A program made the translations under genes and the position numbers. From NCBI RefSeq assembly GCF_916618895.1, contig NZ_OU745391.1, positions 868,001-932,000 on the forward strand: 64,000 nt of DNA, written 5' to 3'. Under the pieces are notes generated by a model that saw only the letters and a program-made list of their open reading frames with translations, had not been told where the DNA came from and ran no database searches. Positions 57,997 through 64,000 of this stretch are shown here, one piece after another (the stretch's first letter is position 1; every line of letters begins with the position of its first letter). Origin of the DNA: Pseudoclavibacter sp. Marseille-Q3772. GTDB lineage: Bacteria > Actinomycetota > Actinomycetes > Actinomycetales > Microbacteriaceae.

Positions 57997-60072
57997 GTGG
58001 CTACCGCACCAGACATGAGCACCCCGTCCACCGCGACCAACACCGCTGCCGGTACGAAGCCCGCTGGTTTCCCCGGCAGCGGCTACACGCCCGCCTATGG
58101 CCGTATCCCAGTCATGAAACTGCGTCCGCAGATCGATGACAACCGGTTCCCCACCCGCGCATATGTCGGCGAAGTGGTCCCGTTTTCTTGTGTCGCGTTC
58201 CGCGAGGGACACGACCGCATCGCGGTTGATCTACTCCTTACCGACCCGAACGGCGAAACCCAGCGCATCCCAATGCATCCCGGTCGCCCCGGATTCGACG
58301 AATGGGTCGCAACCGCTCAGATCACCAGCACCGGTGAATGGACCTGGCGCACCGAAGCGTACGGCGACGACTACGCCACCTGGCGCCACAACGCCGAAAT
58401 CAAGATCGGTGCCGGTATCGACGTTGAACTCATGCTGGAAGAGGGTGCCCGCGTGCTCGACCGCGCCGCGAGCCACCCCGAGAGCGACGAAACCCAGCGC
58501 GATCTGCTCACCTGCGCATCCGCCGCCTCGCGCGACACCAGCCGCGACACGTTCCTGCGCCTGGGAGCACTGACCTCGGATGAGGTCACCACCGTCATCG
58601 ACATGCAGCCGGTTCGCTCCCTGGTCACGCAGTCCGATCAGCGCACCATCCGCGCCCACCGCACCCGCGCCGGCTACGGTGCCTGGTACGAGTTCTTCCC
58701 CCGCTCCGAGGGCGCCCACCGCGACGACAACAACCGGTGGGTGACTGGAAACTTCCAAACCGCATCCGAACGCCTCGACGGGGTCGCCGGAATGGGCTTC
58801 GATGTGGTCTACCTGCCGCCGATTCACCCCATCGGGTTCACCAACCGCAAGGGCCCGAACAACACGCTTGTCGCGGGCCCGCACGACCCGGGGTCACCGT
58901 GGGCAATCGGCGCCGAAGCCGGCGGACACCGCGACATCCACCCCGACCTCGGCACCATCGACGACTTCCGCGCCTTCCGCGAGCGCGCCGAAGCCCTCGG
59001 CATGGAGGTCGCGCTCGATCTCGCGCTACAGGCCACCCCGGATCACCCGTGGGTGCGCAACCACCCCGAATGGTTCACGACGCTCGCCGACGGCACCATC
59101 GCTTATGCCGAGAACCCGCCAAAGAAGTACCAGGACATCTACCCGATCAACTTCGACAACGACCGCAACGGGTTCTACGAAGAAGTACTCGAAACGGTGC
59201 GGTACTGGGTAGCCAACGGCGTCAAGATCTTCCGCGTTGACAACCCGCACACCAAACCGCTGCAGTTCTGGGAGTGGCTGATCCACGAAATCAATGCGGA
59301 ATCCCCCGAGGTGATCTTCCTCGCCGAGGCGTTCACGCGCCCAGAGGTGATGCAGTCACTAGCGAAGGCCGGATTCCAGCAGTCCTACTCATACTTCACC
59401 TGGCGCAACACCCGAGAAGAGCTTGAAGAGTTCCTCAACGAGGTCTCGCACGACACCTCCCACTTCATGCGCCCGAACATGTTCGTCAACACCCCGGACA
59501 TCCTCACCGAGTATCTCCAGCGCGGTGGCCGTCCCGCCTACGAGGCACGCACGGTAATTGCCTCCATGGCCAGCCCAAACTGGGGGATGTATGCCGGGTT
59601 TGAACTCATCGAAAACGTTGCTCGACCGGGCTCGGAAGAGAACATCGACAACGAAAAATACGAGTACAAGCAGCGCGACTGGGCGGCAGAAGAAGCTGCC
59701 GGCACCTCAATCGCGCCGTTGATTCGCCGCTGTAACGCCATTCGCCGCGAACATCCGGCCCTGCACCAACTGCGAAACTTCACTGTGCAGACCACCGATA
59801 ACGGTCAGCTGCTGGCGTTCTCCAAGCATTTGGCGGCGCAGCACACCGGCTCGGGTATCGCGGACACCATCATCGTCGTCACCAACCTCGACTACACGAA
59901 CACGCAGGAAGCAACCCTGTGGCTCGATCTGCCGGCACTCGGTATTGAGCACAGCCAGGGCATTGAAGTTGAGGACCTCCTCAGCGGAGCGCTGTGGTAT
60001 TGGGGTGGCGCGAACTACATCCGCCTCGAACCGGGGCAATCCCACATCGTGCACGTGCGCCGCACCAGCTAG
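57997..60072 (+). CDS. glgE: Alpha-1,4-glucan:maltose-1-phosphate maltosyltransferase
   Basis: Extends alpha-glucan chains with maltosyl units from maltose-1-phosphate, 691 residues, GH13_3. After an Ala/Thr-rich tail comes the N-terminal domain (PVMKLRPQIDDNRFPTRAYVGE), then YEFFPRSEG, VYLPPIHPIGFTNRKGPNN, DLALQATPDHPWVRNHPEWF, RVDNPHTKP with nucleophile Asp 415 and FLAEAFTRP with Glu 444. These are specific to GlgE. No treS, mak or glgM lies in the window, so the maltose-1-phosphate source is elsewhere. glgB follows after 68 bases. Confidence 0.95.
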   Translation: MATAPDMSTPSTATNTAAGTKPAGFPGSGYTPAYGRIPVMKLRPQIDDNRFPTRAYVGEVVPFSCVAFREGHDRIAVDLLLTDPNGETQRIPMHPGRPGFDEWVATAQITSTGEWTWRTEAYGDDYATWRHNAEIKIGAGIDVELMLEEGARVLDRAASHPESDETQRDLLTCASAASRDTSRDTFLRLGALTSDEVTTVIDMQPVRSLVTQSDQRTIRAHRTRAGYGAWYEFFPRSEGAHRDDNNRWVTGNFQTASERLDGVAGMGFDVVYLPPIHPIGFTNRKGPNNTLVAGPHDPGSPWAIGAEAGGHRDIHPDLGTIDDFRAFRERAEALGMEVALDLALQATPDHPWVRNHPEWFTTLADGTIAYAENPPKKYQDIYPINFDNDRNGFYEEVLETVRYWVANGVKIFRVDNPHTKPLQFWEWLIHEINAESPEVIFLAEAFTRPEVMQSLAKAGFQQSYSYFTWRNTREELEEFLNEVSHDTSHFMRPNMFVNTPDILTEYLQRGGRPAYEARTVIASMASPNWGMYAGFELIENVARPGSEENIDNEKYEYKQRDWAAEEAAGTSIAPLIRRCNAIRREHPALHQLRNFTVQTTDNGQLLAFSKHLAAQHTGSGIADTIIVVTNLDYTNTQEATLWLDLPALGIEHSQGIEVEDLLSGALWYWGGANYIRLEPGQSHIVHVRRTS

Positions 60073-60140
60073 CTGACGCATCCGCACCGCAACCACAACT
60101 CGCAACGGCAGCGTTGCACCACCAACCGAAAGTTCCGATT

Positions 60141-62315
60141 ATGACTCCCGCTGATATGCCACGCGATCTCATCGACCACGCAGAACTGCAGGCGATCGCC
60201 GACGGTTGCCACGGCGCTCCCCACGCCGTGCTTGGCCAGCACCCGCTTGACGAGGCCGAGCGTCACATCCGCATCCGCACTCGCCGCCCGCTCGCCAGCC
60301 GCGTGTTCGCGATTCTTAGCGACGGAAACCGAGTCGAACTCGAACATCTCGCGCACGGGGTATGGAGCGGTACGCACGAACACGGGCTGAGCGCCTACCA
60401 CCTGGAAACCCAGTACAACTCTGGCATCGTCGATGTCGCTGACGACCCCTACCGGTTCCTGCCTTCAATCGGCGAAACCGACTTGTACCTCTTTGGAGAG
60501 GGTCGCCACGAACAGCTCTGGCAAGTATTCGGCGCGAATCTGCGCGAGCACCAGGGCGTGCTCGGCACATCGTTTGTGGTGTGGGCGCCGCACGCTCGGG
60601 CAGTACGCGTAACGGGTTCGTTCAACCAGTGGGATGGGGCTCGTCACGCTATGCGTCGACTCAACGGCCAGGGCGTGTGGGAGCTATTCATTCCGGATGT
60701 GACCGAACACGAAACCTACAAGTTCCAGATCCTCACCGCCGCCGGTGAATGGATCGACAAGGCCGACCCGGTTGCTAAGCATGCCGAACGACCGCCACAC
60801 ACCGCATCCGTTATTGCCGCAAACAGCACCCACGAATGGGGCGATGACGAGTGGATGAGCGAGCGTGCCGCACGCGATCCGCACAACTCCCCCATGAGCG
60901 TGTACGAAATGCACGCCATGTCGTGGCACCAGGGCCTCAGCTACCGCGAACTCGCGGAGCAGCTCATCCCGTACCTGCAGAAGATGAAGTTCACTCACGT
61001 CGAGTTCATGCCACTGGCAGAACACCCCTTCGGCGGTTCGTGGGGCTACCAGGTCAGCGGCTACTACGCCCCGACCTCACGGATGGGGTCTCCCGACGAC
61101 CTGCGGTACCTCATCGACCAGCTCCACCAGGCTGGAATCGGCGTGATCATGGACTGGGTGCCCGGACACTTCCCGAAAGATGCCTTCGCGCTGGGCCGTT
61201 TCGACGGCGAACCACTGTACGAGCACCCGGACCCGCGCCTGGGCGAGCAGCGCGACTGGGGCACCTACATCTTCGACTTCGGTAACTCGCAGGTACGCAA
61301 CTTCCTCGTAGCGAACGCGCTGTACTGGCTCGAGGAGTTCCACGTCGACGGTCTGCGCGTCGACGCGGTGGCCTCGATGATCTACCGCGACTATTCGCGC
61401 GATGAGTGGATCCCGAACGTTGACGGCGGCCGCGAGTACTACGAGGCGATCGACTTCTTGAAGGAAGTCAACGCCACCGCCTACAAACGCAACCCGGGCA
61501 TCGTCATGATCGCCGAAGAATCCACCAGCTTCGATGGAGTCACCCGTCCCACCGACCAGGGCGGCCTCGGTTTCGGCCTCAAGTGGAACATGGGGTGGAT
61601 GAACGACAACCTGCGGTACTTCGCGAAGGATCCGATCTACCGCCAGTACCACCACGGCGAGCTCACCTTCTCGTTCGTGTATGCCTGGAGCGAGCAGTAC
61701 ATCCTGCCCATCTCGCACGATGAGGTTGTCCACGGCAAGGGCGCGATGTTCTCGAAGATGCCGGGTGATGACTGGCAGAAGGCCGCGAATATGCGCCTGT
61801 TCTACTCGTACCAGTGGAGCCACCCCGGCAAGCAATTGCTGTTCATGGGACAGGAGTTCGGTCAGCCACAGGAGTGGAACGAAGCGCACGGCCTCGACTG
61901 GTGGCTGCTCGAGAACCCGACGTTTGCCGGCATCCAGCGCTATGTCGCAGCCTTAAACGAGCTCTACCTTGCCCACCCCGCCATGTGGCGCTTGGATAAC
62001 GACCCGGCCGGATTGCAGTGGATCAGCGGCGAGGATGCGGGCAACTCGATCCTCGCGTACCTGCGTAACGACGGCGCGGGCGAACAGATCGCTTGCATCC
62101 ACAACTTCGCAAACGCTGCGCACGAACGCTACCGGCTCGGCCTGCCCGAGGGCGAGTGGGAAGAGATCCTCAACTCGGACGATCTCGCCTACGGCGGATC
62201 AGGAGTCACCACCCCGCAGCTGCACATGAACAGCGAGGGTACGCACGGATTCTCGCAATCCGTCGACCTGCGCATCCCGCCGCTCGGGGCCACCTTCCTG
62301 CGCCGCAAGCGGTAA
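60141..62315 (+). CDS. glgB: 1,4-alpha-glucan branching enzyme
   Basis: Introduces alpha-1,6 branches into glycogen, 724 residues. It has an extra N-terminal beta domain (about 20-110), CBM48 (VVWAPHARAVRVTGSFNQWDG), and a barrel with YEMHAMSWH, GSWGYQVSGYYAPTSRMG, GLRVDAVASMIYRDYSR (nucleophile Asp 408), MIAEESTSF (Glu 459) and PISHDEVVHGKGAM. Full length and all catalytic residues are intact. The ATG at 60141 is in the usual family position; the open frame to 59994 overlaps glgE and was rejected. Confidence 0.96.
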   Translation: MTPADMPRDLIDHAELQAIADGCHGAPHAVLGQHPLDEAERHIRIRTRRPLASRVFAILSDGNRVELEHLAHGVWSGTHEHGLSAYHLETQYNSGIVDVADDPYRFLPSIGETDLYLFGEGRHEQLWQVFGANLREHQGVLGTSFVVWAPHARAVRVTGSFNQWDGARHAMRRLNGQGVWELFIPDVTEHETYKFQILTAAGEWIDKADPVAKHAERPPHTASVIAANSTHEWGDDEWMSERAARDPHNSPMSVYEMHAMSWHQGLSYRELAEQLIPYLQKMKFTHVEFMPLAEHPFGGSWGYQVSGYYAPTSRMGSPDDLRYLIDQLHQAGIGVIMDWVPGHFPKDAFALGRFDGEPLYEHPDPRLGEQRDWGTYIFDFGNSQVRNFLVANALYWLEEFHVDGLRVDAVASMIYRDYSRDEWIPNVDGGREYYEAIDFLKEVNATAYKRNPGIVMIAEESTSFDGVTRPTDQGGLGFGLKWNMGWMNDNLRYFAKDPIYRQYHHGELTFSFVYAWSEQYILPISHDEVVHGKGAMFSKMPGDDWQKAANMRLFYSYQWSHPGKQLLFMGQEFGQPQEWNEAHGLDWWLLENPTFAGIQRYVAALNELYLAHPAMWRLDNDPAGLQWISGEDAGNSILAYLRNDGAGEQIACIHNFANAAHERYRLGLPEGEWEEILNSDDLAYGGSGVTTPQLHMNSEGTHGFSQSVDLRIPPLGATFLRRKR

Positions 62316-62325
62316 CCGGTACAAA

Positions 62326-62371
62326 CAACACACCGCGAGTTCGGTCCACTCGGCCGGCGCGCGGTGTTGTC
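62326..62371. terminator. Terminator between glgB and the CnoX-like gene
   Basis: ACAACAC...CCGCG pairs with CGCGG...GTGTTGT (12 bp with a single A bulge) around a 20-base loop. It lies between convergent genes, so it may serve both. Confidence 0.55.
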
Positions 62372-62410
62372 GTAGTGAAATTGCTGGCTCGGGACCGTAT
62401 CCGTTGCCCG

Positions 62411-63361
62411 TTAGGAGAACAGCAGATTCGTCAGCTGCTGCCGAGCGCGAACCACGCGAGCGTCTTCCGGGCCGACAATGTCGAACAAGTCTAAGAGCCG
62501 TTCCCGGATGCGGGACTTATCGTCGGCGTCTGCGCTCGAAAAGAGCCCGAGGAGGCGCTCGAATGCGTCCGTAACGTGCCCACCCGAAACATCGAGATCG
62601 GCAACATCAAGCTGCGCGTCCAGGTCGTCAGGGGCACTGGCAGCGCGCTCACGGATCTGCGCGAGCGTCTTCCCCTGTAGCCGCTCAATGAGCCCAACGC
62701 GAGCCAGACCAACCCGCGCATCATCGTCACCGGGGTTCTGCTCAAGCGCGCGACCATACGCATCCTTTGCCGCAGCAACATCACCGGCAGCCAACGCATC
62801 GGCAGCTTCCTGGTGCAGTGGCGAGAGGGGTTTGGCTGCTGGGGTTTCTTCGGGTGTTTCACCGGATGTTGCGACGCGACCGGTCATGCCCTGCTGTGCG
62901 GCGGCAGCCAATAGTTCATTTACCACCTGCAGTACCTGTTCGCGTGGCGGCATTTGCTGGAACAACGGTGCCGGACGTCCGCCGAGCAGCATCACCGTTT
63001 GCGGTTGATTACCGAGTGCCGGGTCACTATCCAAATTGATGCGCAACAGCACCAGCCGTCCCGCTGCCGCACGGACCGCTTCTACCAGCGGTGGCTGCGC
63101 GTCGGCCGGTTCGGCAGCCGCCGAGTACATTTCAACGAGCACCGGCACCTGCGCCGAAAGCGGTGCGAGCTGTTCGAGGTCGGCCTGGCCGCCTTCGATG
63201 ACGACATCCGGCAGCGTGGCGATTACCTCGCCCTGCGGCTGTCCGGATGCGGTCGGTTGCGCCCCGGGGGCAGGCTGGCCTGCAGCGTCCTGCTGCTGAG
63301 CAGATTTACCGAGACCGCTGAGGTCAACGGCTCCGTGGAGTGAGTCTGGAATCCCTGCCAT
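62411..63361 (-). CDS. Tetratricopeptide/thioredoxin-like co-chaperone (CnoX/YbbN-like)
   Basis: A 316-residue cytoplasmic protein. A Pro/Gln-rich N-terminus of about 50 residues precedes a thioredoxin-like domain (about 55-165: VPVLVEMYSA, LVLLRINLDSDPALGNQPQTVMLLGGRPA) that lacks the CXXC active site. A TPR-like region then follows (HQEAADALAAGDVAAAKDAYGRALEQNPGDDDARVGLARV) to the C-terminus. This matches YbbN/CnoX holdases. The start overlaps the upstream stop by one base (TAATG). Confidence 0.85.
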   Translation of the reverse strand: MAGIPDSLHGAVDLSGLGKSAQQQDAAGQPAPGAQPTASGQPQGEVIATLPDVVIEGGQADLEQLAPLSAQVPVLVEMYSAAAEPADAQPPLVEAVRAAAGRLVLLRINLDSDPALGNQPQTVMLLGGRPAPLFQQMPPREQVLQVVNELLAAAAQQGMTGRVATSGETPEETPAAKPLSPLHQEAADALAAGDVAAAKDAYGRALEQNPGDDDARVGLARVGLIERLQGKTLAQIRERAASAPDDLDAQLDVADLDVSGGHVTDAFERLLGLFSSADADDKSRIRERLLDLFDIVGPEDARVVRARQQLTNLLFS

Positions 63362-64000
63362 TACTGCGATACCTCCTGTGCTTCGAGCTCTCGAGCGGAT
63401 GTCAATGCCTGCGATACACCAAGGAACTGCACTTTGCCGCCATCAGATTTCGCCGGCACGTAGAACAGCAGTTGATCGGTGTACTCGCGCGCGAACCCGG
63501 TCGATGTTTCAGTCACACCGGCCAGTTCTGCGGTGAGCCCGGTCATCTTGATGCGTGCTCGGTCGTTGGCCGCGCGCAGCGTTTCGATCTCACGGATTGA
63601 AACACTGACAATCGCGCCGTCGTTCAGCCCGACCATCCCGACGGGCTTCGTGTCGGATGCTTTGTAGTCGAACGACAGCTTCGCAACATTGCCGTCGATC
63701 GTTTCGCTTTCCTTCTTACGATAGGCATCATTGACACTCGCACGCAGCGAGTCTCCCTCGGCCTCGAACGTACCGGCGTGCGGGGACTTATCACCCTGCG
63801 CGATGACATCCGCGTACGCCGCGGCAAGCTTGTCCGGCTCAATTACCAGCGGGCCCGGCAGATTCGCCAAACTCGAACTACCGATCGACGATGGGGCCGC
63901 GTCGGGCAGCGTAGCGTTCGGCGCCAATTGCGTTTCAGCCGCGACCTTGTAGTTCTCGCGGGGGCTCTCCTGCGTCAGCATCATGGCGTATGGAGTTTGC
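63361..64000 (-). CDS. Conserved hypothetical protein, 5' end beyond the window
   Basis: At least 213 residues; the frame is open through the right edge, so the true start lies outside. The visible part has MLTQESPRENYKVAAETQLAP, then a helical segment (DKLAAAYADVIAQGD), then beta-rich stretches (AKLSFDYKASDTKPVGMVGLNDGAIVSVSIREIETL). No domain is recognised with certainty. It is translationally coupled to the CnoX-like gene, with overlapping stop and start. It may be an exported or membrane-linked protein, since the missing N-terminus could carry a signal. Confidence 0.7.
   Translation of the reverse strand, partial: QTPYAMMLTQESPRENYKVAAETQLAPNATLPDAAPSSIGSSSLANLPGPLVIEPDKLAAAYADVIAQGDKSPHAGTFEAEGDSLRASVNDAYRKKESETIDGNVAKLSFDYKASDTKPVGMVGLNDGAIVSVSIREIETLRAANDRARIKMTGLTAELAGVTETSTGFAREYTDQLLFYVPAKSDGGKVQFLGVSQALTSARELEAQEVSQ

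Overview
This 64 kb window is high-GC actinobacterial chromosome, most likely from the order Micrococcales and probably Microbacteriaceae-like. The signs are the gatCAB, GlgE and TreY/TreZ gene set, an actinobacterial LigA, a sortase-E-type LAxTG anchor, many apparently leaderless genes, and a strong excess of the word GGATGC/GCATCC. The genus assignment is inference. No rRNA, CRISPR array, insertion sequence or prophage was recognised.

Layout. 1-2632: end of a peptide-type ABC importer (permease cut by the window edge, plus binding protein). 2876-5844: a split YeiH-type anion exporter, an MscS channel and a truncated haemoglobin. 5877-9515: thiamine importer thiBPQ behind a TPP riboswitch. 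9574-18915: mostly housekeeping genes (ettA, a thioesterase, a short ssb, msrA, nadE, orn, an M23 peptidase, trhO, a zincin) with tRNA-Arg(TCT) and tRNA-His(GTG). 19064-22894: a 1276-residue wall-anchored protein combining phosphodiester-glycosidase and phosphoesterase domains. 23791-30179: glgX-treY-treZ, which turns glycogen into trehalose. 30180-36433: dinB, fadD, a LacI regulator, agmatine deiminase and tesB. 36509-45804 (minus strand): gatCAB, ligA, mnmA and an ABC exporter. 45962-47665: an amidase. 50708-54003: a cysteine desulfurase and a second glgX. 57997-62315: glgE and glgB. 62411-64000: a CnoX-like protein and a partial gene.

Two accessory islands interrupt this background, at 47851-50600 and 54065-57907. 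Each contains a large alpha/beta hydrolase (Abhydrolase_8/DUF1023 type, GHSAG nucleophile elbow, ESX-like helical N-terminus). Each hydrolase is followed by two or three small proteins of one Cys...SPC family, four of them with lipoboxes. Island 2 also starts with a small ESX-like gene. The first island carries a tandem duplication in which the second lipoprotein is preceded by the fossil C-terminus of a lost hydrolase copy. The arrangement resembles a secreted lipase toxin with an array of surface lipoprotein immunity proteins, similar in logic to staphylococcal TslA/TilA. This is the best candidate here for an undescribed system. The toxin and immunity roles, and type VII secretion, are inference.

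Gene cooperation. GlgE elongates and GlgB branches glycogen. Two GlgX paralogues debranch it, and TreY/TreZ convert the released maltodextrins to trehalose. The cysteine desulfurase probably feeds sulfur to MnmA for tRNA 2-thiolation. GatCAB makes Gln-tRNA and/or Asn-tRNA by transamidation.
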